Source: Talaromyces rugulosus (taxonomy: Eukaryota; Ascomycota; Eurotiomycetes; Eurotiales; Trichocomaceae). Taken from it: a stretch of 64,000 nucleotides of DNA. The notes below the pieces were generated by a model. That model was not told the DNA's origin. It saw only the letters and a program-made list of their open reading frames with translations, and ran no database searches. A program made the translations under genes and the position numbers. The DNA lies in contig NC_049564.1 in NCBI RefSeq assembly GCF_013368755.1, positions 4,348,001 through 4,412,000 on the forward strand, in the 5' to 3' direction. Position 1 is the stretch's first letter. Each line of letters begins with the position of its first letter. This document shows positions 1 through 9,753 of the stretch, in pieces.

Positions 1-692
1 CCGAGGGTGCTATCCAATGGAGTGTAATTGACCGCTGGCCTACGCATCCTGGCCTCGTGGAAGCGTTCGCAAACCTCATCGAGGATCAACTTGCTACATA
101 TCCAGAGGATAAGAGGTCAGAGGTCTTACTTCTCTTCTCCGCCCATAGTCTCCCGATGAGCGTTGTCAACCGCGGTTAGTTTTACTTCATATATGCTCCT
201 CCATATGTCTGAGGATGATGTCTGACTATTACAGGGGACCCATACACGGCCGAAGTGGCCGCCACAGTACATGCAGTCATGCAGCGTCTTGGATTCAAAA
301 ACCCTTACAGACTCTGCTGGCAGTCACAGGTTGGACCGTCTGCATGGCAAGGTGCACAAACAAGCCACACTGTCGAAAACTACGTCAAGAAGGGCTTTAC
401 CGACATGGTACTCGTCCCCATCGCCTTCACCAGCGACCACATCGAGACTCTGTACGAGCTCGACCGGGAAGTGATTCATGAGGCGGGGCATCCTGGTGTG
501 AAACGAGCAGAGAGTCTGAACGGAAACAGGACCTTTATCAAGGCTCTGGCCGACATTGCTCAGGCCCATTTAAAATCGGGGCAGGCGTGTTCCAAACAGA
601 TGACTTTGCGCTGCCAGGGCTGCACCAGCGAGCGGTGTTTGGAGCAGAAGAAATTCTTTGCCGGCGATGAGCTCCGGCCTCTTGTACGATAG
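1..692 (+). CDS. hem15: Ferrochelatase, 3' part (5' end outside window)
   Basis: Ferrochelatase inserts Fe2+ into protoporphyrin IX, the last step of haem synthesis, on the inner mitochondrial membrane. The visible exons are <1..174 and 235..692, joined across a 60-nt GT-AG intron (donor gttagt, acceptor ttacag) that restores R-G-D-P-Y. The first exon carries the family's [10 protein letters not shown] stretch with the conserved His. The second carries [12 protein letters not shown], followed by [17 protein letters not shown] with its conserved His and Glu residues. Four Cys near the C-terminus ([19 protein letters not shown]) fit the 2Fe-2S cluster ligands found in many ferrochelatases. The first base is the end of a codon, so the gene continues upstream. 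The family call is very secure; only the C-terminal ~210 residues are present. Confidence 0.96.
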
Positions 693-1171
693 AAAGTCCG
701 GACGCTGTAGTAAATAGCAGATAATTATTATATCACCGTCAAGATACATAGTGCCAAAATAATAGTGATAGGCGATAACGCTAGCGCATGCGGAGATAAC
801 TTTGACCCTGACGTCGACAAATGATGAATCATTATTAATCTGCAGCCCCGGCTTAAAATCGGCCGGCGGCTTATCGCGCCGTTGTTATTTGCGCCGGTTC
901 CTTGCTGCCAACAGGTTTTTGGGCAGAGTCGTTATTCTTGTATCCGCGTGTTCCGGACCCCGAGGGCGTTTTCGTGCGTTGGGCTAAACAGTCACTGCTG
1001 ACGCTCTTCAGCGGGTCTGAAAGTGGTACCAAAGACGCTAGCGACATCGTCATCCTGGCTTATTCCATCTTCAGCACACCTTTGCTTTCATCTACACAGG
1101 TGTAGGCATGGCTTTTAGTCCTCATCCGAGAAACACACATCGATAAACCTGCTTTCCGGGCCGTAAATGTC
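693..1171. other. Intergenic region between ferrochelatase and MFS transporter
   Basis: 479 bp between two co-directional genes. It must hold the ferrochelatase 3' UTR and the MFS promoter. A GC-rich patch with short inverted matches (ggccggcggc, gcgccg) lies near 860-895. No ORF with family resemblance and no RNA gene is visible. Confidence 0.6.
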
Positions 1172-3038
1172 ATGGAGAGCCAGGCACCCTTCGCGATCGA
1201 GGCAGACGAAGATGCGCGCGTGCGGTATCAAGCACGCACGACGATCGACGACCCCAGCATCGCTGAAACTGCCCCATTGCTGGCAGAGACCTCTCCAGAG
1301 TCGTTACTGAACGAACCTGACGGCTCCGATGACCATGAGAGACCGTGGTTAGGGTCAGACGAGTTCTCCCGGAAGCCGCCATGGAGGCGCCCTTCTGTAT
1401 GATAACTCTACAGCCGTTGTATCCTGATGAACTCTAACATAACATGCGCAGATCTTGTGGATTCTTATCCCGCTGTTTCTATTCACCACTGCCTTTGGTG
1501 GCATCGTCGTTCCGAGAATCGATCTCATCCTGAACCTCGTGTGTCGAGACTACTTCGCCAAGCAAGCGTCCCAAGAGCCAGGTTTCACCTATCTGCCAGT
1601 CGTGTTCGGAAAAGAGAATGATCAATGCAATATACCAGTAGTGTCGGCGGGCACTTCACAGTTCATGCTGTACCTCAGTCTCATATCAGGACTGCTATCG
1701 GCAATCGCCAGCCCGCGCCTAGGCGATCTGTCTGATCGGTATGGACGCACACCGCTATTGGCGCTCTGTATTTTTGGTACCCTCGCTATGGAGGCAGTTA
1801 CTACGTTTGTCGCAGCGAATTACGAAACCGTGTCGATCAATTGGCTTTTAGTGGGAGCCTTCCTGGACGGCCTTTGTGGCTCGTTTACCTTGGCCATTGC
1901 TTTGGCACACTCGTACGGAGCCGACTGCTCGTCTCCAGAGCGAAGAAACGTTATTTTTGGTCTATTCCACGCAACTTTGTTTAGCGGAATCGCAATCGGC
2001 CCGTTCTTATTCGGCCTCTTGATCAAGCTGACCGGGAGCATCCTTGTGATGTTCTATACCGTCATGTGTTTCCACTCCATTCCCTTTCTCATGCTTTTGT
2101 TTGTGATTCCCGAGTCCGTTTCCAAAGAACGTCAAATGGTCGCGAGGGAAAAATACCACAAAAAGCAATCGGAAACCGATATCACTGTTCTGCGGTCCTT
2201 TTTGCGTGATATCAACCCTATCAATATTATCAAACCTCTGGCAATACTATTCCCCAAACCCGACAGGGAGCAAACATACACGCTCGAACAGCGGGCCATG
2301 TTCGGCCCTCTACGGAAAAACTTGATCCTTTTAGCTTCTATCGATACCTTGATGTTCGGCGTAGCCATGGGTACGATGCAAATCGTCGTCATCTACGCCA
2401 AATTCGTGTTTCAATGGGACGACTACCAGTCCAGCATTTTTGTTTCCGTTACCAACACTGGTCGTGTCATCACTCTACTTGTCATATTTCCGACTATCAC
2501 ACGATATCTACGGGGACCACAGCAAAACGTACAAGCCAACTCAGGGTCTGATTGGTTGGACATCGCCTCCATCCGACTGGCCATTTTGTTTGAGCTTGCG
2601 GGCTATATTGGATATTCTCTCGCGAGCACCGGCAGTGTGTTTTTATTTTCTGCGGTGATAGCTTCAATTGGAGGAGTGGGTTCGCCTGCTCTGCAATCGT
2701 CAATCACGAAACATGTGCCTCCAAGTCGCACAGGTCAGATCCTGGGCGCAATGGGCCTCCTTCACGCCCTCGCCCGAGTCGTCTCTCCTATCATCTTTAA
2801 TCTTATATACAGTGCTACTGTCGGAAAGTTCACGCAAACAGTGTTTGTTTGTCTAGCGTCGGTCTTTGGAATATCCTCCATTTTGAGCTGGTTTATTATG
2901 CCCGGTAGTATGTTTGATCGACTCACAAGTTATTCTTTTATTGTTCGATTTGCTGACTCGCCTCTAGTTTATCTACCAGTGACCCCACCGCCCAGTCGTC
3001 ATCCGGAATATGCAGATGATGATGTTTCAGAAGACTAA
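1172..3038 (+). CDS. Major facilitator superfamily transporter
   Basis: Exons 1172..1396 and 1452..3038 (55-nt intron, gtatga...gcgcag) give a 603-residue protein. The first ~75 residues are hydrophilic and acidic, cytosolic by inference. A first membrane helix (LWILIPLFLFTTAFGG) starts directly after the intron. The MFS loop 2-3 signature is clear as LGDLSDRYGRTPLL, followed by further hydrophobic helices with a long hydrophilic central loop (EKYHKKQSETD to PDREQTYTLEQR) separating the two halves. The overall pattern resembles the fungal tetracycline-resistance/PCFT-like (DHA1-type) branch, but substrate cannot be read from sequence. The track frame begins at a TTG; the true start is the ATG of exon 1, because splicing fuses the two exons in phase 0. 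No neighbouring biosynthetic genes hint at a substrate. Confidence 0.88.
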
Positions 3039-3451
3039 GTTACTGTTTTTGATCAGCTGTTTTGGGCGTTTAACATTGGTTTCTTTACGGGACATGCGTA
3101 ACCAGTCATATGCAATAACATTGGAGCAATTATACATGAATATAGACAGCAAATACGAAATCTACAAATTTGCACCATAAATATTTCACAATTCTCGGGA
3201 GGGTGTAGTTTTGGCCTGTAATGTATGGTAATTAAAATAAGGCTTGGCATCCGGCGGCTCAGGCGCGGCCCGAGAAAAACTTCCCAGCAGCGACGGAACT
3301 GTTTACTGTCAACGTCGAGCTAGCATCGCCGTTCCTTTGGCGTGATCTTCTTCTCGCGTCCTGTCTCTTTTTCTTTTATTGCCAAAAAGTTTTTGATCCT
3401 TTTTTTCCATGCCAATTGACTGCATCTCAGTCATTCGAGACCACCTGGGCC
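3039..3451. other. Intergenic region upstream of the PPR gene
   Basis: 413 bp with AT-rich 3' flank of the transporter gene and a pyrimidine-rich tract (ctgtctctttttcttttatt) just before the PPR gene, typical of fungal transcription start areas. An out-of-frame ATG at 3409 opens a short reading frame overlapping the main start; it could act as an overlapping uORF if transcription starts upstream of it. Confidence 0.5.
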
Positions 3452-6178
3452 ATGCTGCCTCAAACTCCGGCCGCGCCGTCGAAAAATGCCCTGCGAGTTC
3501 TACGACAGCTGGCATTAGCTGGCTCAACACTTGGGAGCGTGTGTGCGGTCGCTGTACTCACTTATGATACCAATCGACGTGTCGGAGTCGCGCAGCAAAT
3601 TCTCCAGAACAAACGGGCCTTCCAAACCTCCGCTCCCTATTACGATGCGACCTCTACCGCGCGACAGTTGTCTCGGATTCTAGAAGCTGCCGAAGCTGGG
3701 AGACTTGATGGCTTTGAGTTCTTGCACGATGGAAGCCAGAATAAGAGTCGCCAATCGCCCGAGGCCGTCACCACCGACAGTACTGGCACCGAAAAAACCG
3801 AAAATGGCACCGAGAGCGCTTCACAAAGCAGTCAGGACCGTTCGGCAGAGCTTGGTAGGGATAGTGCAGTCAATAATACATTGAATGAAGTCAAGTCTTG
3901 GCTAAAGCAACGGCCAATCGATTTGCCTACGCTCAACTGGCCCGGACCCAACGGTTCTGCGCCAACTGGGGAAGCGGGCGATAACCGGCGCCTGCAATCA
4001 CAAGGTCTTGAAAACGTCCATGCACTCTTTGAGCGTGGGAAAACCATCGAGGCGGCGGAAATACTTCTTGAAAAACACTTGCTAAAGGGGCGAGAGCCGG
4101 ACCCCTATGTGAGGAGCCTCGGAATTACTCTCTTCTACTCCAATTGCCGCGACAAAAACGTATTTATAGCAAGACAGCTGTTCAGGCGTCTGGATATGAT
4201 GGATGCCGTATCGCCGCGCATGTGGGAAGTGCTGATCCTCGCCTTGGCAAAATCGGGCTACACAGAATCCGCCGCACGACTCTACTTGGATCACTGCGAT
4301 AAGATGGAACTGTCTAGCTTCCTTGAAGAGGTTGTGTTGCGATGCTTGTTGGAGTCACAAAGATTAGGACAAGCATCACGTTTGATGTATAGGTGTGTCC
4401 GGAATGATCGCAACTGCGGGTTGAGCGGCCTTTTCTTGAGCACCCTCTGGAAGAAGACGAGGAGTATCGATGGTCTCACTCAGCAATTCGAAAAGTTGAT
4501 GATGCTTTTACCCCGGTTTGGAAAACAACCCACTGAAAAGCTTTTCAACCCCATGATTCGAGCCTACATCCAATTCGGTCGGTTCGCAGACGCACAAGCC
4601 TTGGCAGAAGACATGGAGAAAGTCTATCACATCCCATTGAGCTGTCGAACAAAGGGTCTGTTGCTGTATGCGTCCGCACTGAACTGCAACTGGACCGATG
4701 TCGAAAATGGCCTCCAAGAGATGCATACTCTGGGGCTGACATCCGACACCTCCAACTTTGGGCGAATATTTGACAGCATATTCTTGGAATACTGGCCTAC
4801 TCATGATTTCGAGGATATTTTGACCTTCTTTGTCAACGCGGTAGAAAAGTACAATCTCGTTCCCGATCGTGTCCTCTTTAAACACGTTGTCCAGGCCTTT
4901 GTGGAAAAGGGTGGTCCGCAACAGATTGAAAAACTACTTGGGCTCGCGATTCATTATAAGTGGGACATTGAATTTGATGAAAACAGTTTTATGAAGATGC
5001 TACAACATCAACGGCACGCTCTCCAACATAGCCCGGTTGGCTTCTGGCAAATGCTCAATGCAGCGAGAATAAAGCACGGCCAGGCAGCATTCTCCCGGCA
5101 GATTCTGGGACATGACCAACGCTCAGTTCCTCACCCGTTGGTGAATCAGATTCCCCATAAAGACAGCCATCCGAACTGGTATCGTAGAATTGTGGACGAA
5201 ACTCCGACAGAAAGACCTATCGACCAATTCATGTTTCTTGACAAGCAGATGGCTCAAAGTCTGCATACCGGTAATACGAACTTGGCTTTGGACGCATTTC
5301 ATAGAGCTCACAAGGCGGGCTATGTTTTCAAAGTATTCCACGTCGAGCTAGCGGCTATTGCGACTCTCGTGGAAGAAAGGGGCCTCGCCGGAGCTCAGAA
5401 GTTGGTCAAAGACCATTGGGAAACTAGGCGTCCGGTCGTTCCCAAGTTCTTTTCCCAACTTGAAGAGTGTGACCCCTCGATTTCAGAGGTTGAGATCTAC
5501 AAAATGGCTCTTTTCCGCTTCTACAATATCTGCTGGGAAGAACCATCTTTACAACTGAAACACCACTTTATGAACTCTTTAGTTTCCAGGATGCTTCGTC
5601 GCGATGAGGTTTCAGATGCACTAGACATAATGCTTACAACCTACCAGTCGCGATGGGCACGCCAGTTGCAATTCAACGGCACCTGCATGAAGCTGCTCAT
5701 CCGACTATTCGCGATCCTCGGGAACCTCAAGGGGGTGCGGTGGTGCATCTTGACAGCCATATCGCGAGAGTCAGCCTGCAATGACGCTTTTATGGCTGAG
5801 ATGCGGCGATCCATCGCCCGCCTGCGCATCCGGATCAAGCAAGGATTCCGTGAACAGTACCTAAAGCGGAGATTGTTCCACGACCACCTTGACGTTCTCG
5901 CCGATATCCTCGAGAAGAAAGTGAAAGGTGACCCCCAACTAGCATCGCTCCAGACCAAGAATATACGGAAGAGATTCGACAGTACTTTCCAACCACAGCT
6001 ACACAAGTGGCAAGATACTGACGTGGAGAGTATCCAACGGATCGTGGAGGACTGGGATGAGGAGCTCGAGATGGACAATCTCCTCAAACCCCCGGGTGTC
6101 GCGCTCGGGAAAAAGGCTAAGGGGCAGTGGGATGAGAGGAATGTCGTCCAAGAGGGAGACGAGTATTATGTCGACTAA
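3452..6178 (+). CDS. Mitochondrial pentatricopeptide-repeat (PPR) protein
   Basis: A single-exon 908-residue protein. I start at ATG 3452; the frame is open upstream but only from a TTG. The N-terminus (about 60 residues) is rich in Arg, Ala and Ser, poor in acids, with a hydrophobic stretch (LALAGSTLGSVCAVAVL), consistent with mitochondrial import. An acidic Ser/Thr-rich linker follows. From about residue 190 on there are helical-hairpin repeats of PPR type, for example ALFERGKTIEAAEILLEKHL, MWEVLILALAKSGYTESAARLY and MIRAYIQFGRFADAQALAEDM. Fungal proteins of this build act in mitochondrial RNA metabolism, translation or respiratory complex assembly (Cya5- and CIA84-type proteins are candidates). 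I cannot decide which ortholog this is. The C-terminus is charged and ends EGDEYYVD. Confidence 0.8.
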   Translation: MLPQTPAAPSKNALRVLRQLALAGSTLGSVCAVAVLTYDTNRRVGVAQQILQNKRAFQTSAPYYDATSTARQLSRILEAAEAGRLDGFEFLHDGSQNKSRQSPEAVTTDSTGTEKTENGTESASQSSQDRSAELGRDSAVNNTLNEVKSWLKQRPIDLPTLNWPGPNGSAPTGEAGDNRRLQSQGLENVHALFERGKTIEAAEILLEKHLLKGREPDPYVRSLGITLFYSNCRDKNVFIARQLFRRLDMMDAVSPRMWEVLILALAKSGYTESAARLYLDHCDKMELSSFLEEVVLRCLLESQRLGQASRLMYRCVRNDRNCGLSGLFLSTLWKKTRSIDGLTQQFEKLMMLLPRFGKQPTEKLFNPMIRAYIQFGRFADAQALAEDMEKVYHIPLSCRTKGLLLYASALNCNWTDVENGLQEMHTLGLTSDTSNFGRIFDSIFLEYWPTHDFEDILTFFVNAVEKYNLVPDRVLFKHVVQAFVEKGGPQQIEKLLGLAIHYKWDIEFDENSFMKMLQHQRHALQHSPVGFWQMLNAARIKHGQAAFSRQILGHDQRSVPHPLVNQIPHKDSHPNWYRRIVDETPTERPIDQFMFLDKQMAQSLHTGNTNLALDAFHRAHKAGYVFKVFHVELAAIATLVEERGLAGAQKLVKDHWETRRPVVPKFFSQLEECDPSISEVEIYKMALFRFYNICWEEPSLQLKHHFMNSLVSRMLRRDEVSDALDIMLTTYQSRWARQLQFNGTCMKLLIRLFAILGNLKGVRWCILTAISRESACNDAFMAEMRRSIARLRIRIKQGFREQYLKRRLFHDHLDVLADILEKKVKGDPQLASLQTKNIRKRFDSTFQPQLHKWQDTDVESIQRIVEDWDEELEMDNLLKPPGVALGKKAKGQWDERNVVQEGDEYYVD

Positions 6179-7455
6179 ATAGATAGATGTATTATATTAT
6201 TTTTGTAATATTTAGATGATTATATTAGGGGGGGAATTGTAAGACTATCATACCGGTTTATGGGGGAGCGGGGATACCATCCAGCATGGTATGGGTTATA
6301 TAACCAAAAATTGTATTAATACCGTTACACCACTGACATATTGCCAATCTATTAACGTTAATGTGTTTTGATGCGTAATAGAAAACTGCAGTGTAGCTAA
6401 TTTTGATATCTTATTTTTTGAATTGATAGAGTTGACCCACAAAACAACATTGAAACTCTAACCACACAGACCAGTCGACGCGTCGGCGCTTTTATCCCAG
6501 GCCCAAGGGGGTTGACCCTTCAATGTTATAAATCAATGTATTGGATTCCTGCAACTTGCAAGCGGGTTGTAACTGTTTATATTTTGCAACGTTAGTATAT
6601 CGCCGATACCAGTATGGTGCCTAATATTTGAAGTCTTTGAGGCTTTTTGTCATATGACATCTATAGATGACAATGTTACACTCCTAGCCAAGTGTTCGAA
6701 GTAGCGCTAATAATTAACATTTGAACGTTCTTCTCTATTTTACTTACTAAAATGTCTTTTTCCTTGCTACTTTATTACTTGAATTATATGTTATTTCCTT
6801 TTTTACAAAACGTTTTAATATATAGAAATTTAGAATCTTAAATCTTAAAATCAAATAAAGATTACTAATTAGGTACGAAGTAAGGTTAAACCAGCCAGGG
6901 ACTTTCTATTATTAGATTAATTTGCTTTTATGTTGGTCACTGTTTTAGCGTTACTTCAAACTACTAATGGGCTACTGTATATGGCGAGCTTGTGGAAGCT
7001 TAATAATGTTGGTTTTTTTTAACCTTATTGGTAAGAGAGATAAGCCCTATTTTACAGGCTAAGAGTTTCTAGTGGTCCCAACACCGAACCTGAGGCTGCG
7101 TACCAGAAATAAGCACTGGTGCGGTCAGCAGCCAGCCACGTTAATTGGTAGAAGGGGGGGGCCTTACGGTGCTAGGATCCAAGCCTCCGTACCCTGAATT
7201 CCAAGTCAGGCCTACCCTAACGTAACCCTCAAGTTTCATTTTCTGCAAGTGTACAAAGGAGAACGCTAATGGTTGTTTTCAGCTAAACGGCCCCTCCCTT
7301 ATAAAGGTGTGCCTGCCCTCGGATCGGATTGCTTGTACGAACATCTTCATAGCTGGTTTTGACTGCCCTTACTGTTGCCCTGTCTATTGCATTGCCCAGG
7401 CTTGCCCGGGAGAGTATTTTGGTTGTATTGACGAGGTTGTCAATCACCAGTCACC
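6179..7455. other. AT-rich gene-free block before the GH76 gene
   Basis: About 1.3 kb, strongly AT-rich from 6180 to 7050, with many TA steps and few CpG, short homopolymer runs and no sizeable ORF. This looks like decayed, possibly RIP-mutated repeat DNA, but no terminal repeats or transposon protein remnants can be recognised. A perfect 12-bp palindrome (ggttatataacc) occurs near 6295. From about 7080 base composition returns to normal and the promoter of the GH76 gene begins. Confidence 0.55.
7299..7306 (+). promoter_or_regulatory. Probable TATA box of the GH76 gene
   Basis: The sequence ttataaag stands alone in a C-rich context about 150 nt upstream of the GH76 start codon, with no other ATG of that frame between. 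Position and motif fit a core promoter TATA element of an inducible secreted-enzyme gene. This is inference from motif and spacing only. Confidence 0.45.
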
Positions 7456-8964
7456 ATGAAGCTGCTCACATCGCGGGCGTTGATGCTCGGAGGGCTTGTC
7501 GCTACTCCGCAAATGGTAGCTGCTTTCGCGCAGGGCGACGCAGATGCCATGTTCGATGCTTTCAACACCGCCCTTCTGACAACATCTGGCTCTGACGTCT
7601 TTTATAAGAAGTCGTTGGATTCAGGGGATCCCGACGGGTCATGGTCCGGGTCGCTCGATATCCTCGCAGCCGAGGACGCCTATGAGCGAACCGGAGACCC
7701 AGACACGAAGAACTTGGTGTACAACCTGTTGACTACGTGGCTGAATAAAAACCCGCCACCGTGGGACTGGGATGGCTGGAATGACGATATTGGCTGGTTC
7801 ACCCTGGCACTCAGTCGTGGGTATTTGATAACCCGCACCGATGACTTCCTCACCCAGGCAGAATACGGCTTCAACTATGCGTTTGGCCGCGGCTGGGATA
7901 CGCAATACAATGGCGGTGGCATTTGGGAGGAAAACCCGGAATACATCAGTGAGCTCCCAACAAAGGAGGCTCTGTCTACCGACAGTCTCGGCAAGGTGTC
8001 CTGTCTTCTCTATAAGGGCACGCACAATGGAACCTATTTGGATACGTGCAAGATGATTTATGCCTGGACCCGGTCCACTCTCTTCAACGCCGATACTGGC
8101 GAGCTATATACGGGTGTCAACGAGACTGGATATGTCAATACTGCATCAGCAGCCTACAACCAGGGCACATTTCTGGACTTTGCCAATCTCCTCTACGGAA
8201 TCACCCTCGACAACTCCTATTATGACGATGCGAAGTTAGCCCTCGACTTTGGCAAAAACAGCCTCACCGTCAATGGTATTTTCAGCAACAGTGCTAGTTA
8301 TCTGAACACCTGGGCGGATGAGATGGCGCGCGGCGTTGGGAACTTTGTGCGCGATAACCGACTGTGGGGGGATTATTACACATGGATGGTGCAAAATGCA
8401 GATTCGATTCTCCAGAACCGACGGACTGACCGGAACATCACTTGGAATGCATGGGATCAAGCCACACCGGAAGACGACACACTGATCGCAAACCAATTCG
8501 CCAGCGCAGTGGCCTGGCTCCAGTACACGCCTGTAACCAAGCCCGGCGAGATTGGAGGCATCCGTTCCTTCGTCAACAATAAGACTGGTCTGGCAATCGA
8601 CAACGGCGGTACCTATGGCAATGGCAACCCGGTTAGCCAGTGGGGACTCAATCCTTCGCTCAACCAGAAATGGCAGCTCACCCAAAACTCGGACGATTCC
8701 TGGAACTTTCTCAGCCTTTCAACTTGGCTGTCGCTGGACTGCCCCGGCGGAAGCGATGAGGATGGCCTTCAAATGATTGAATGGGAAACTAACCGTGATT
8801 CCAACCAGCGCTGGGTGCTTACCCAGCAGTCGGACGGCACCTATAAAATCGAGAACCAGCAGACTGGTAAGGTCTTGGATGGCGGTTCGAACTCAACCGA
8901 CGGCGCTCCATTGCTTCAGAATGATTGGAACTCCGGGGCTGAACAGCGGTGGATTCTTTGGTAG
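7456..8964 (+). CDS. Secreted GH76 family alpha-1,6-mannanase-like enzyme with ricin-B lectin domain
   Basis: A single-exon gene for 502 residues. The first ~23 residues (basic start, hydrophobic core, AFA) form a signal peptide. Residues about 28-355 match glycoside hydrolase family 76, including the paired catalytic-type aspartates in DGWNDDIGW (Asp110-Asp111), and family elements GSWSGSLDILAAEDAY and NQGTFLDFANLLYG. Residues about 366-502 form a ricin-B/CBM13-like beta-trefoil with three Q-x-W motifs (QKW, QRW, QRW near 402, 450 and 496). GH76 enzymes cleave alpha-1,6-mannan; fungal Dfg5/Dcw1 relatives are GPI-anchored and cross-link cell-wall proteins. This protein ends in WILW with no GPI-signal tail, so a soluble mannan-degrading enzyme is more likely. 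It lies between AT-rich segments and lacks introns. Substrate remains inferred. Confidence 0.9.
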   Translation: MKLLTSRALMLGGLVATPQMVAAFAQGDADAMFDAFNTALLTTSGSDVFYKKSLDSGDPDGSWSGSLDILAAEDAYERTGDPDTKNLVYNLLTTWLNKNPPPWDWDGWNDDIGWFTLALSRGYLITRTDDFLTQAEYGFNYAFGRGWDTQYNGGGIWEENPEYISELPTKEALSTDSLGKVSCLLYKGTHNGTYLDTCKMIYAWTRSTLFNADTGELYTGVNETGYVNTASAAYNQGTFLDFANLLYGITLDNSYYDDAKLALDFGKNSLTVNGIFSNSASYLNTWADEMARGVGNFVRDNRLWGDYYTWMVQNADSILQNRRTDRNITWNAWDQATPEDDTLIANQFASAVAWLQYTPVTKPGEIGGIRSFVNNKTGLAIDNGGTYGNGNPVSQWGLNPSLNQKWQLTQNSDDSWNFLSLSTWLSLDCPGGSDEDGLQMIEWETNRDSNQRWVLTQQSDGTYKIENQQTGKVLDGGSNSTDGAPLLQNDWNSGAEQRWILW

Positions 8965-9753
8965 TTGCTTTTACGTCCTCCACTATCTTGGTGCCGGCTT
9001 GGTCAATCTTATCAGGTCAATTGATTGGGTCCTTGATTCATTGTATATATTTTTTAAGATAGCTTACGGGGTTGCCTAAAGCTTCAAGAATGGAACAACC
9101 AAAATTGATTGAATTACTTGGAGAATATAAAGCTATCCAGGAAAGAGAAATTATTATATATCAAATGATGTGTAAACGGAAAGCAGTGCTATTTAGAGCA
9201 GTGTCCATATAACTGTCAGGATTTACGCCAGATTAGCAAGGAATATACCTTGTCAATAAAAATCAAGGATATTAAATCTATTGTTTTTTTCTGTGGCCTC
9301 ACAATAAACTAATTCTAAATGACAACTATTAATATACCCCTAGATCTAGACATACAACTATTTGCACTACATATAACAATTAAGAAAACCCGGGGCCCGG
9401 GGGAACGATTCAATGCTGGTTCTAGTTAATTCTATCTATATTAATTTATTTTTTTTTTACCAAAGATATCCTAGATATCCCATCTTAAGATCAGTGTACC
9501 ACATAGTGTGTAATCAGGGGCCGGCTTGGCGGCGGCGGCGGCGGTCAGGCAACCTTTCACATGTCACGCCACGCAGCGGTTCTTTCTCGGGCTCTAGAAA
9601 ATCTTCTATCTCAAACCACCACGCAACAACTTTTTACAGCTCTCTCCTCCGCTGATGTAAGCAGCATCGCTAGGCGCCATTGCCTCCTGCTGCTCAGTTC
9701 AGTCAATCGTTTTGCGATCTTTTCAATCACTCGTTTTTTCTCCCTCGCCCATC
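8965..9753. other. AT-rich spacer and erg1 promoter
   Basis: 789 bp. From 9000 to about 9500 the DNA is AT-rich and ORF-poor, like the block on the other side of the GH76 gene. A short GCG microsatellite (9528-9543) and then a pyrimidine-rich leader with a tttttctccctcgccc tract precede the squalene epoxidase start. No further gene is visible. Confidence 0.5.
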
